Shown: positions 8,611 through 17,121, counted from the stretch's first letter. The stretch is 64,000 bases of DNA from Phaeobacter sp. QD34_24 (GCF_028890115.1 NZ_JARCJD010000010.1:1-64000); one strand, 5' to 3'. Translations and numbers: made by a program. The notes: generated by a model not told the origin, from the letters alone.

Positions 8611-9606
8611 TTACTTCACAAGATCCATGCCGAGGCCCTTGCCGACGAAGGCGGTGGTGTAGCCCGCCGAGTAGTCCAGGCCCGCCTCGAAGACGCCTGC
8701 CTCCACGAGCTTGGCGTAGAAATCGTCGACCTTCGCGTCGGTGATCACGCCGATGCCCATAGTCTCCGCGTCGCCCGAAATGAGGATGCCTTCGGACTTC
8801 ATCTTGTCGATCGCGTAGTCGATCTTGTCCTGGGTCATCTCGGGGTTGTCGGCCATGATCATCTCGTTGGCCGCCGCGTTGTCGCCATAGAGGTAGTTGT
8901 ACCAGCCCAGGATCGAGCCCTCGACGAAGCACTTCACCTCTTCGGGCTTTTCATCAACGGTGGCGGCCATGGTTTCGATGGTGGTCGAATAGGTCGAATA
9001 GCCCGCATCCGCGATCAGGAAGACATCGGGGGTGAAGCCGCCTTCTTTCTCGATGAGGTAGGGTTCGGAGGAGAGATAGCCCTGCATCGCCATGTTCTCG
9101 TCGGCAAGGAAAGGCGCGGGGTTGAAGGTATAGGGTTCGCGTTGCTCGGCGGTGAAGCCATAGGCGGCCATCATCCACTGGTAGAAGCCCTGGAAGCCGT
9201 TGTCGCCGATCAACAGGGTCAGATCCTTGAGGTCCTCGAAGGTTTCCGCCTTGCCCGGATGGGTGATGAGCACCTGAGGGATCTTCTGGAACGAGGCGGC
9301 AACGGCGACGATCGGGATACCTTCCTTGGCGGCGTTGAAGACGCCTGTGAGGTCGGAGCCCATGTGATAGTCAAGCTTGCCCGCCAGGAGCAGCGCGCGG
9401 TTGTTGACCTGCGGGCCGCCCTGCACGATCGACACGTCCAGGCCGCAGGCCGCGTAGGTGCCGTCGGCGGCAGCCTGATAAAAGCCGCCGTGTTCGGCCT
9501 GGGCCAGCCAGTTGGAACCGAAGGTTACCGGGGTGCCCTCGGCAAGTGCGCCCGTGGCGGCGGTGGCAAGCGCCGTGGCGGCGGTCAGTGCAGTGGTCAG
9601 TTTCAT
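8611..9606 (-). CDS. ABC transporter substrate-binding protein (NMT1/THI5-like)
   Basis: The 331-residue periplasmic binding protein starts with a signal peptide (MKLTTALTAATALA, then an Ala-rich cleavage region near residue 22). The mature protein opens with the FGSNWLAQAEHGGFYQA segment typical of NMT1/THI5-like receptors for pyrimidines, sulfonates and aromatic nitrogen compounds. AAGGAG precedes the start. It is the first gene of the leftward operon; the roughly 100-base gap to the divergent RidA gene must hold promoters for both directions. Confidence 0.9.
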   Translation of the reverse strand: MKLTTALTAATALATAATGALAEGTPVTFGSNWLAQAEHGGFYQAAADGTYAACGLDVSIVQGGPQVNNRALLLAGKLDYHMGSDLTGVFNAAKEGIPIVAVAASFQKIPQVLITHPGKAETFEDLKDLTLLIGDNGFQGFYQWMMAAYGFTAEQREPYTFNPAPFLADENMAMQGYLSSEPYLIEKEGGFTPDVFLIADAGYSTYSTTIETMAATVDEKPEEVKCFVEGSILGWYNYLYGDNAAANEMIMADNPEMTQDKIDYAIDKMKSEGILISGDAETMGIGVITDAKVDDFYAKLVEAGVFEAGLDYSAGYTTAFVGKGLGMDLVK

Positions 9607-9706
9607 GTGCGTCGTCTCCTTGTTGAACGTTTTGGTTTTTTTGGTCTTATTGGTGGGAACACGGGGGCGGTGGTGCGCCCGCAGTCCTCACAGATGGGAA
9701 GATGAG

Positions 9707-10096
9707 ATGATCAAGAGCGTGACCCCGGGCGATATGGCGCCGCCCTTTGCCCGCTATGCCCATGGCGTGGTCGATGTGCGTGCGGGGGTGCTGATGACCT
9801 CGGGGCAGTTGGCGCTTGATCTTGACGGCACGATCCCCGAAGGGGCAGAGGCACAGGCCGCGTTGATCTTCGCCAACCTCGAGAAAATCCTGACAGAGGG
9901 CGGCACCGACAAGGCGCATGTGCTGAAGCTCCACGCCTATGTCACCGATCGCGCCCATATGGCGGGCTACATGGTCGCGCGGGATGCCTGGCTCGCGGAT
10001 ATTCCGCATCTGCCCGCCTCGACGCTGATGATCGTGAGCGGCTTTACCCGCCCCGAATTCGTGGTCGAGATCGAGGTCACGGCCAGCATGCCCTAG
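9707..10096 (+). CDS. RidA-family (YjgF) enamine/imine deaminase
   Basis: The 129-residue product is a RidA/YjgF/UK114-like protein with an early SGQLALD block, the central YVTDRAHM segment and the C-terminal FVVEIEVTA strand. Typical RidA proteins hydrolyse reactive enamines and imines released by deaminases or PLP enzymes; a conserved Arg usually occurs near residue 105, and TRPEF here fits. The start at 9707 follows GGGAAG; in-frame upstream ATGs lie inside the divergent gene region and lack such a site. It is transcribed away from the ABC operon and probably removes an unstable intermediate of the same pathway, as RutC does in pyrimidine degradation. Confidence 0.87.
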   Translation: MIKSVTPGDMAPPFARYAHGVVDVRAGVLMTSGQLALDLDGTIPEGAEAQAALIFANLEKILTEGGTDKAHVLKLHAYVTDRAHMAGYMVARDAWLADIPHLPASTLMIVSGFTRPEFVVEIEVTASMP

Positions 10097-10131
10097 GCCC
10101 AGGGCCCGGCAGGAGATCGCAGCCACCCGCA

Positions 10132-11121
10132 TCACGTCTTGCTGAAGTTGGCGCCAAGGCGCATCTGGATGTAGTCGTGGCCGGTGATCGGCGCGTAGAG
10201 ATTTTCGGGGCCTTGCAGGACCGTATCCATATTGGCCTGCGCGAAATAGGCGATGGAGTAGCGCGGCCCGAGGCTTTCGCCCTCTTGCGGCATGCGCACG
10301 CGGTGCAGGTTGGAGAGCAGCTTGTCGTCGGTCCAGCGCATCAGCATGTCGCCGATGTTGCAGGTGATGACGCCACCCACGGGCGGCACATCGGTCCAGC
10401 CCAGGGCGCGCCCCTCGCTGTCCTTGCCGGGGCAGACCTGCAGGCCGCCCTGGCCCTGTTTCTGGTGCAAAAGGGTGAGGCAGTCAAAATCGGTATGGGC
10501 GCCCGCCCGCCAGAATTTGAAGTCCTCCGGGCTGGCGTCCTCCATGCCGAGGTAGTGGATCAGGCGCAGGGTGGATTGATACTGCGGCGACAGCGGGTCA
10601 TGGCCGTCGGTGAACGTGTCGGGGGCAAAGCCGAGCTTGTCGCCGAAGCATGACAGAACCCGCATCGCCAGCGCCCAGTTCATCCGCTCGAAGGCGAGCA
10701 TGGTCGGTTTGAAATCAGGCACCTGCGCGCCCGAGGGCCAGAGCCCCGCCATGCGGGGCAGGGTGATCTGATAGCTTTCCTTCTGGTCGGCGGTGCCCGT
10801 CGAGGGGCGCACCTGCGCCTTGAACTCCCAGCCCGCATTGGTGCCGGGTTTGAGGGGGAAGGCGGATTTGCTCTCGGCGTCGAGGTCGAAGAAGGCCGCG
10901 GAGCGCGCGAAGGCGTCATCGATCAGCGACTGCGGGATGCCGTGGCCCGTAAGTTGGAAGAAGCCGATGTCGGTGGCCGCATCCCACAGCTCGGCGGTGA
11001 TCTGGTCGCGGCGTGCGTGGAAATCGGACATGTCGATTTGCGGGATATCCCGCTCGATGACGGTTCCGAGCCCACCAATGCGGCTCTCTTTTTGCAACTC
11101 TTTCAAAGGCGTCGTGCCCAT
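10132..11121 (-). CDS. second isopenicillin N synthase-like 2OG-Fe(II) oxygenase
   Basis: This 329-residue non-heme iron oxygenase has an N-terminal DIOX_N region (DIPQIDMSDF) and the catalytic HTDFDCLTLL motif (His and Asp). The distal His lies in NLHRV and the 2-oxoglutarate Arg-Ser in GPRYSIAYF. AAGGAGG lies seven bases before the start. It is convergent with RidA and separated from it by only 35 bases. Similarity to the 2081-2995 product is limited to active-site blocks, so the two probably act on different substrates or successive oxidation states. Confidence 0.87.
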   Translation of the reverse strand: MGTTPLKELQKESRIGGLGTVIERDIPQIDMSDFHARRDQITAELWDAATDIGFFQLTGHGIPQSLIDDAFARSAAFFDLDAESKSAFPLKPGTNAGWEFKAQVRPSTGTADQKESYQITLPRMAGLWPSGAQVPDFKPTMLAFERMNWALAMRVLSCFGDKLGFAPDTFTDGHDPLSPQYQSTLRLIHYLGMEDASPEDFKFWRAGAHTDFDCLTLLHQKQGQGGLQVCPGKDSEGRALGWTDVPPVGGVITCNIGDMLMRWTDDKLLSNLHRVRMPQEGESLGPRYSIAYFAQANMDTVLQGPENLYAPITGHDYIQMRLGANFSKT

Positions 11122-11806
11122 TACATACCCTCCTTGTCCGCACGCGGCTTCTGGCGTGAGGTTGAAAAAGGGAGCAATGACCTGCGCATGGGGCGCTGCC
11201 TGCTTCTACTCCGGTTTGTCGTCGTGGCTGCCCAAATGGGCAGACCTGTGGATGTCGGGGAGGCGCGCCGTTTTGGTGATGTCCCGCCCCTGGCAGAGCG
11301 CGTGGCAGAGTGCGTGATTATGCGTGTCTCACACAGGACGTATGCGTTTCCCTCGTCCCTTCACGCTAGACTGAAGAAATTCTAGCTGTCCTCTTCGCAC
11401 ATGCAGAAAAGACGCTGCGCAGCAGCAATCTGCCCGCAAAGCGAGCGAAAATTCTTTCGGATGGCAATAATTCAGGCCGAGTTCGGATGGTTGTGCGGGC
11501 CAGATCAGCGCGGTCAGCCGGGGCCCAGGCGATGCAGACGTGCCGACTCGCCCCCCTGCGTGCGCCCCCATGGGCGGCACCTTGCATGGCCTTGGGACCT
11601 CCCCTGTCGTGCAATGCGACAAGCGGAAGCAAAGAGGACGCCGTGTTGCAGCGATGTTCAATTGGACGAAGCTCGGGTATCGGCCGAGTGCGCTTTGCCA
11701 TCCGGTGCAGCCTGGGAAAACGCCGCAGGATTATGGGATAGTGGGCGCCCTCTGGATAGAATTGCAGCTGAACTGACCCGTATCCAATTCCTCGAGGGGC
11801 CTTGCC
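11122..11806. other. long intergenic region, no supported gene
   Basis: These 685 bases hold only mutually overlapping frames with no family signature. They must contain the promoter of the leftward oxygenase gene. A forward frame around 11600-11690 has a vague resemblance to the C-terminus of IS5-type transposases but is too weak to call. No hairpin-plus-T-run terminator stands out. Confidence 0.4.
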
Positions 11807-12028
11807 ATGCCACTTTCCGAAATCCTGGTTCGCATTGTTGCGCTTTTCACCGGCACAAAAGACACCGTCCGATGTGCCACGCCCCTCGTAAGAAAGAGCG
11901 CTGGCGCCTCACGTGAAACCGTCGAGCAACAGCGGCCCAATCCTGACGAATTGGATGAAGTTCAGAGCAGCGCAGAGAGCACATCAGGCCCAGCGGAAGC
12001 TCCGAATCGGAGAGACAATATCAACTAA
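11807..12028 (+). CDS. small hypothetical protein
   Basis: This possible 73-residue gene is preceded by GAGGGG with seven-base spacing. The N-terminal 15 residues are hydrophobic (LSEILVRIVALF) and could form an amphipathic or membrane helix; the rest is polar and rich in Ser, Glu, Pro and Asn. I recognise no family. It stands alone between the catabolic locus and the degenerate attachment-like region, so it may be a chance frame. Confidence 0.3.
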   Translation: MPLSEILVRIVALFTGTKDTVRCATPLVRKSAGASRETVEQQRPNPDELDEVQSSAESTSGPAEAPNRRDNIN

Positions 12029-12131
12029 GCTCGTCCGGCGAGCCCCTGTTTGGTGTGAGAATGTCCAGAGTCAGTGCGCCTGAGGACGATCTGGCGCTTG
12101 TCGCCCAAGATAGCATCCAAGCGCAAATCAG

Positions 12132-12260
12132 TTGGCGAGTATTTTGGCGAGTAGGGTGCTGAAATCGCCAATTTTTCCAATGATTTCAATGGTGGGTGGC
12201 GGAGGGGATGGAACCGGCGTCGAACGTTCTCTACCATCTAAGCTATTGTTATTATTGAGC
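12132..12260 (-). other. degenerate tRNA/tmRNA-like 3' end with tandem repeats: possible old attachment site
   Basis: Read on the minus strand, 12190-12250 resembles the 3' half of a tRNA or tmRNA: a D-arm-like AGATGGTAGAGAAC, a T-loop-like GGTTCCATCCCC and a terminal CTCCGCCACCCACCA. The T stem does not pair and the T loop has C where a purine is expected, so it is not a working tRNA. Just beyond, the ten-base unit TTGGCGAGTA is repeated at 12132-12141 and 12144-12153, resembling arm-type integrase sites. No integrase gene is nearby. The remaining gap (12029-12514) contains nothing else recognisable. Confidence 0.35.
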
Positions 12261-12514
12261 CGCACAATGGATCGGGCGATCTCCCGATACTATCACGACT
12301 GGCAGCGAAACGGGTGAGCCGCTGGCGCGACAGCTTCTTCAAGACCATCAAGGTCCCGTCAGTCAACGTGGACGTGGTCACATACGTTCGCCACAAATAG
12401 TGCGGCATGTGCCCGACCCATCTCGGAAAGTGGGCAGAACAGTCCTTATTGCAGCGACCGCCGTGCACGCAATTCCCGAAGGCAAAGAAATCAGATCGGA
12501 ATCATTGGGCGTGA

Positions 12515-13036
12515 TCAGATCAGTTCGTCCGCCGAAGCTGTCACCTCGTTCACCCAAGCCATCAGCGCTGCGGGTTCGGGTGGCAGCCGGGTTGCCAGCC
12601 CATCCGCGAAGTTCTCGAAGGCCGGTCGGTTGAGCGCATTGAGTCCGACCAGTACCGGGATCTGCATCGCGACCGCCTCGGCAATCACGTTGCGGAACCC
12701 CCGCCCCTCTGCCTCGTGCTTCCCGAACTTGTTGACAATCAGCAGGTCGGCGCCGGAGGACAGGCTGGCCGCAACCATTGCGACCGCCGTTTCCAGCGCG
12801 TCCGGGTCGAGGCGGCACCCCCGCGCCTGCGGGCCACGGTCCTGGCTGATACGCAGAACGGCACCATCAGGCAAGACGCGCACATCCATGTCGCAGGGGC
12901 CGGCATCGGCGCGCTCGCTGTTGATCTGGACGGTTCCGCAGCATCTGAGGCCTCGGGCTGCGAGGTCCGCTGCCAGCCGTTCAAGTACCAGATCCGTATC
13001 GCCGCGTCCTGGCGCCATAGTGTAGGCAAGTTTCAT
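12515..13036 (-). CDS. DUF2478 domain protein, copy 1 (molybdenum-associated NTPase-like)
   Basis: The 173-residue protein belongs to DUF2478, whose members often sit with molybdenum-uptake or molybdoenzyme genes. A degenerate P-loop-like start (APGRGDTD) lacks the usual GKS/T. The conserved core reads LLIVNKFGKHEAEGRGFR around residues 98-115. It is the last gene of the nar operon, 12 bases after moeA. A paralogue at 32199-32732 shares the core motif and gene length. A role in molybdenum cofactor or metal handling is inferred from context only. Confidence 0.8.
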   Translation of the reverse strand: MKLAYTMAPGRGDTDLVLERLAADLAARGLRCCGTVQINSERADAGPCDMDVRVLPDGAVLRISQDRGPQARGCRLDPDALETAVAMVAASLSSGADLLIVNKFGKHEAEGRGFRNVIAEAVAMQIPVLVGLNALNRPAFENFADGLATRLPPEPAALMAWVNEVTASADELI

Positions 13037-13048
13037 GTCCGGGCTCCT

Positions 13049-14326
13049 TCAGGATTGGCAGAATGGTTGGAATTCGACCAGCGCACCGGCTGGCAGACAT
13101 TCGGCATCGGCGGGCAGAAACATCAGCCCGTCTGCTCGTGAGAGCAGCCCGACACGGGCCGAATGTGTGGCATCCTCGAAACAGACGATCTCGCGACCAT
13201 GGGCATCGAAACCGGCCAGCGTGGCAGGTCGGAGTTCGCAGCGCCCGGGCTTGCGGCGGATCAGGCCTGCGGTCACGACATGCCGCCGGGTCGGGGTGGG
13301 TCCCTCGCCGCTCAGGGCACGGATCAGCGCCAGTCCGAAGACTTGCCATGTGACGAAGGCCGATACTGGGTTGCCGGGCAATCCAAGCCAGTGCGCCTTG
13401 CCGATGCGCCCGACCGACACCGGCTTTCCCGGTTTGATCGCGACGCCGCTGAACAGGATTTCGCCGCCAAGTGCCGTGACGGCCGGCTTCACATGGTCTT
13501 CTTCGCCCACCGAGATACCGCCTGTGGTGATGACCAGATCGGCCCGCGCCGCCATGTCGCCCAATTGACGGACAAGGCCGGCAAGGTTGTCGGCACCATG
13601 ATCCGAGGCAACGACGTCAACATCCGCAGCTGAAAGGCTTGCCGTCAACATCGGCATGTTGACGTCCCAGATCTGGGCGGCCTCACGCGCGCCACCAGCG
13701 CGGCGCACCTCGTCGCCGGTGACCAGAAGTGCCACGCGCAGCCTGCGCCGAACGCGCAGGATGCCTGCACCGGCGGCGGCACAGGCGGCGATCTCCCTCG
13801 GGCCAAGCCTTTGTCCCTTGTCGAAGACGGTCGCGCCGGTGGCCATGTCACTGCCCGCGCGGCGGATGTTCAAACCCGGCTCAGGTCGGCGCGATAGATG
13901 AATGACGTCCCTGTCACGCTGAACTTCCTCCTGCATCACGACCGCGTCCGCGCCATCCGGGATTGGTGCGCCCGTGAAGATCCGAGCCGCCACGGCTCCT
14001 GCTACCGGTGTCGTCAACGCCTGCCCTGCAGGCACGCGCGCAACGACCGGCAGCACCCAGGGTCCGGCGCCAGTCAGGGCCGATGTGGCGATCGCATAGC
14101 CATCCATCGCCGCATTGTCGAAAGCCGGTGCCATGGACCGAGACCGGACCGGCTTGGCGAGAACGCGGCCAAAAGCGTGGTCAAGCGAAAGGGCCTCGGT
14201 CCGGCCGATCGGTGCTACATGCCCTGCAATCCGGGTCAGTGCCTCGTCGATGCCGATCAGCGCGTGAAGCATGTCCTGACTGTCACAGCCGCAGCCCGGT
14301 GACGTGATGGCTTGATGTATAGTCAT
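13049..14326 (-). CDS. moeA: molybdopterin molybdotransferase MoeA
   Basis: MoeA (425 residues) inserts molybdate into adenylated molybdopterin, producing the cofactor that NarG needs. Visible family blocks are PAFDNAAMDGYA, RIFTGAPIPDGADAVVMQEE, TGDEVR, ITTGGISVGEEDHV and the C-terminal GLPGNPVSAF. I place the start at 14326, where it overlaps the carbonic anhydrase stop by four bases and GAGGAGGC lies upstream; a longer in-frame extension to 14458 runs through the carbonic anhydrase gene and is not credible. Its position inside the nar operon couples cofactor supply to enzyme synthesis. Confidence 0.93.
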   Translation of the reverse strand: MTIHQAITSPGCGCDSQDMLHALIGIDEALTRIAGHVAPIGRTEALSLDHAFGRVLAKPVRSRSMAPAFDNAAMDGYAIATSALTGAGPWVLPVVARVPAGQALTTPVAGAVAARIFTGAPIPDGADAVVMQEEVQRDRDVIHLSRRPEPGLNIRRAGSDMATGATVFDKGQRLGPREIAACAAAGAGILRVRRRLRVALLVTGDEVRRAGGAREAAQIWDVNMPMLTASLSAADVDVVASDHGADNLAGLVRQLGDMAARADLVITTGGISVGEEDHVKPAVTALGGEILFSGVAIKPGKPVSVGRIGKAHWLGLPGNPVSAFVTWQVFGLALIRALSGEGPTPTRRHVVTAGLIRRKPGRCELRPATLAGFDAHGREIVCFEDATHSARVGLLSRADGLMFLPADAECLPAGALVEFQPFCQS

Positions 14327-14955
14327 TGTACTGCCTCCTCGGTGGATTGGGCGGCCTGGAAGTGCCCGGGACCGATGCTGCAATCGAGATCGCGCAGGCG
14401 CCCGTCCTTCAGCCCGTAAATCAGGCCGTGCACGCGGACATCGGCTCCGCGGCGCCATGCCCTCTGCAGGATCGGCGTCTCGCAGACACGCCGCACGCCC
14501 TCGACCACATTGAGTTCCGCCAGCCGGTCGCGTTGTGCTTCGAGGTCGGCTTCGCGCCCCAGATCGACCGCGTAAGCGCGGGTCAGGCGCCGGATCGGTT
14601 CGAGCCAGTGATCAGCCAGACCATGCGGCAGATCCTCGGTCGCGGCCTTGACCCCGCCGCAGCCATAGTGGCCGCAAACGATGATCTCGCGCACATGCAA
14701 TGCATCGACCGCGAACTCCAGCGCCGAGAGCAGGTTCATGTCCGAGGAATGAACGATGTTGGCGACGTTGCGATGGACGAATACCTCGCCCGGATCGAGC
14801 CCCGCGACCACGTTGGCCGGAACCCGGCTGTCCGAACAGCCGATCCAGAAGAACTCGGGCGCCTGAAGCGCGGCAAGGCGGGTGAAATAGTCAGGCTCCT
14901 CGTCGTGACGTTGTTTCGACCACGCCACGTTGCGCGCCAGGAGGTCATTCAGCAT
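14323..14955 (-). CDS. beta-class carbonic anhydrase
   Basis: The 210-residue enzyme interconverts CO2 and bicarbonate. The beta-class zinc site is complete: Cys40 with the Asp42-Arg44 dyad in CSDSR, and His plus Cys in GHYGCGG around residues 98-101. The start at 14955 has GGAGACG upstream and overlaps the hemerythrin gene by 11 bases. Carbonic anhydrase is not a usual member of nar operons. It may serve bicarbonate-dependent steps or pH balance during anaerobic growth; this is inference. Confidence 0.92.
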   Translation of the reverse strand: MLNDLLARNVAWSKQRHDEEPDYFTRLAALQAPEFFWIGCSDSRVPANVVAGLDPGEVFVHRNVANIVHSSDMNLLSALEFAVDALHVREIIVCGHYGCGGVKAATEDLPHGLADHWLEPIRRLTRAYAVDLGREADLEAQRDRLAELNVVEGVRRVCETPILQRAWRRGADVRVHGLIYGLKDGRLRDLDCSIGPGHFQAAQSTEEAVQ

Positions 14956-15514
14956 CGGTCGTCTCCGGAAAATCTGGCAGCCCACGTCTTGACCGCATGT
15001 GTTTCGACAGGTTCCGCAGATCGGCCCGAGTCAACCGGACCCGGGCAATCGGCAAGAGAATTGCGTTCTCGGCAACCAAGTGGCGGCGCACGTGCCCAGC
15101 AAACCTGGCTAACACCCCGCGCTCCATGGTGGACAGATCTCCCCCCCGATCAAGGCACCCGGCCAGCATTGCACGCACGTCCGGCAGCAGACGCATCGCC
15201 TCATCCTGATCAGCCCTGATCCGGTCGATCACACCTTCGATCGCATCCTCAACCGTGCAGCGCCGGGCAAGAAGCGGGAACAGGTCCTCTGCCTCGTCGC
15301 GCAGGTGGACATTCAGTTCCTCGTTCAGAAAGCGCAGCACCGTTGCCACTTCCTGGCGATTGAGAACGGCCACCGTTGCAAGCCGGTCGATCATTGCGCA
15401 AACCTGACGCTCGCGCAGGTGGTCTTCGCTGATGAAATCCAGAGGATTAGCAAGCAGGCCCAGGCTCGTCGGCTTCTCACCGCTCCCTCGCAGCAGAGGC
15501 TCTGACGGTTGCAT
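14945..15514 (-). CDS. hemerythrin-domain protein
   Basis: This 189-residue protein is an HHE four-helix-bundle candidate with potential di-iron ligands in SEDHLRER, NVHLRDEAEDLFP and VRRHLVAENAILLP. Such proteins bind O2 or NO or help repair iron centres. AAAGGA precedes the start. It sits between the peptidyl-prolyl isomerase and carbonic anhydrase genes of the nar operon, so an NO- or oxygen-buffering role in nitrate respiration is plausible. A second hemerythrin-type protein is at 32740-33222; they share little beyond the ligand pattern. Confidence 0.82.
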   Translation of the reverse strand: MQPSEPLLRGSGEKPTSLGLLANPLDFISEDHLRERQVCAMIDRLATVAVLNRQEVATVLRFLNEELNVHLRDEAEDLFPLLARRCTVEDAIEGVIDRIRADQDEAMRLLPDVRAMLAGCLDRGGDLSTMERGVLARFAGHVRRHLVAENAILLPIARVRLTRADLRNLSKHMRSRRGLPDFPETTDAE

Positions 15515-15534
15515 GACACGTCCTTTCGCGTGGT

Positions 15535-16338
15535 TCAGATCGGCGCAAGACTTGCGCCGGTGATGCTCGACTGGTTGGCAAGGCTTTCCACGAACGCCCT
15601 CGACGCATCGGCCCAGGCGGCTTTCTCCAGCGCCTGCGCGATCTTGGGGCGAACGGTTTCATAGGGCAGCACCTGCCCAGGCGCCGTCGCGTTCAGGCGG
15701 ATAATGTGCCAGCCATGCCGCGACAGGACAGGTGCGGGCGTGATGCCCTCATCGGTCAGGGTGCGCAGCGCCGCCTCGAACTCGGGCACGGTGTCGCCCG
15801 GACCCAGCTGGCCCAGATGACCGCCGGATGCTTTGGAACCGCAATCGCTGTCGCGGGCTGCAGCGGCGAACCCCTTGGCGTCACCACCAAGCCGCGCCAG
15901 CAGGGCAACGGCCCTTGCCTCTGCCAGCCCACGCTCAGTTTCGTCGCGCGGATCGCAGGCACACAGGATATGCGAAACATCCCAGAGCGGTGCCGAACGA
16001 TATCGGGCAGGGTCCTTCTCCCATTCCGCGCGCACGGCATCTTCGCCGACGGGTGCGATCTTGAGCGCCTCGTCCAGCAGGGCGCGGATCAGGGCTTCGT
16101 CGTCCGTCTCAAACCGCCCCGGCGCCAGCTCGAGCGGGTCGGCCGTCAAGCCCCGTCGCTTCGCCTCTTGCAACAGAAGTGCGCGGATGGCCAATGCTTG
16201 CGCGGCCTTGCGCCAGGCGATGCCCGGCTTGTCCTTGGGGGCTTCGTGGTTCTGGGCCTCGGCGGCGATTGCCGCCGAGGGGATGGTTTCGCCGTTCACG
16301 ACGACATCGGGAAACAGGGCCACGTTCATCTGGCTCAC
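15535..16338 (-). CDS. parvulin-type peptidyl-prolyl isomerase
   Basis: The 267-residue product has an N-terminal helical region and a C-terminal rotamase domain with the blocks VSHILCACD, FAAAARDSDCGSKASGG-like and LSRHGWHIIRL. No signal peptide is present, so it should act in the cytoplasm, like NifM-type accessory foldases rather than SurA. It overlaps narI by four bases. Such genes follow narI in several proteobacteria and are thought to aid maturation of the nitrate reductase complex; this is inferred from context. Confidence 0.87.
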   Translation of the reverse strand: MSQMNVALFPDVVVNGETIPSAAIAAEAQNHEAPKDKPGIAWRKAAQALAIRALLLQEAKRRGLTADPLELAPGRFETDDEALIRALLDEALKIAPVGEDAVRAEWEKDPARYRSAPLWDVSHILCACDPRDETERGLAEARAVALLARLGGDAKGFAAAARDSDCGSKASGGHLGQLGPGDTVPEFEAALRTLTDEGITPAPVLSRHGWHIIRLNATAPGQVLPYETVRPKIAQALEKAAWADASRAFVESLANQSSITGASLAPI

Positions 16339-17120
16339 TCCGCGGGCGTCGTGGCGGTGGGACCGCGCTTGGCTTGCACCTTGTCATAGGCGCGGCGGCG
16401 TTCCTCGAGCGGGCGATGCCGCCGCGATCGTACGATCTGGTACCCCGGCCGCGTCAGAAGGTAGCGGAACGGAGCGGCAAAGCCCGACCAGATGTGCACC
16501 AGCCGCGTGAACGGAAACAACGCCGTTATGATCAGACCCAGGAAGATGTGCAGCTTGTAGAGCCAGTGCACGTCGACCACGGTAACCCAGGCGTTGATGT
16601 TCCAGCTGACCACGCTCTGCGACCAGGTCATGAAGCGGACCATTTCCGACCCGTCCATGTGCTGCAGTGTCTGGGTGATCGTCAGCAGGCCGATGGCCAG
16701 CTGAAGCCAGATCAAAACCATGATCAGGATGTCGGGGAAGGTCGATGTCACGCGGATGCGCGGATCGACCAGGCGGCGATGGATCAGCATGGTCGATCCG
16801 ATCAGGGCCGCGATGCCGGCGGGCCCACCGATCAGGACCGCCATCCATTGCTTCAGCGCATAGGGAATGCCGATGGCATCCAGGACCCAGATCGGCGTGA
16901 AGAGGCCGATAAGGTGCCCGAAGAACACGGTCAGGATGCCGACGTGGAACAGGATCGAGCCCCAGATCAGCTGCTTGCGCCGCAGGAGCTGGCTCGAGGA
17001 ACTCTTCCAGGTGAAGGGGTCCCGCTCGTAGCGCACGATCGACCCCACGAGGAAGATCGTCAGCGCGACATAGGGCATGACCCCGAAGATGACGAAGTTG
17101 ATGTCGAAGTCGCCGAACAT
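16335..17120 (-). CDS. narI: respiratory nitrate reductase gamma subunit
   Basis: NarI (261 residues) is the membrane cytochrome b that takes electrons from quinol and passes them through two hemes to NarH. Five hydrophobic segments are visible, with heme-ligand histidines in FHVGILTVFFGHLIGLF-like and VHWLYKLHIFLGL-like stretches. It begins one base after narJ. Length agrees with other NarI proteins (about 225-260 residues), with a slightly long basic C-terminal tail. Confidence 0.95.
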   Translation of the reverse strand: MFGDFDINFVIFGVMPYVALTIFLVGSIVRYERDPFTWKSSSSQLLRRKQLIWGSILFHVGILTVFFGHLIGLFTPIWVLDAIGIPYALKQWMAVLIGGPAGIAALIGSTMLIHRRLVDPRIRVTSTFPDILIMVLIWLQLAIGLLTITQTLQHMDGSEMVRFMTWSQSVVSWNINAWVTVVDVHWLYKLHIFLGLIITALFPFTRLVHIWSGFAAPFRYLLTRPGYQIVRSRRHRPLEERRRAYDKVQAKRGPTATTPAE

Positions 17121-17121
17121 G

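Noticed and set aside
11540-11776. Forward frame with KRKQRGRR..AMFNW resembling the end of an IS5-type transposase
   Set aside because: Only a handful of residues fit, the following TRYD-type motif is absent, and no terminal inverted repeats were found.
12238-12468. Leftward 76-residue frame near the attachment-like region
   Set aside because: No ribosome site, no family and no operon partner.
13035-13568. Plus-strand frames opposite moeA
   Set aside because: Shadows of moeA codons; several overlapping frames on the same stretch with no motifs.
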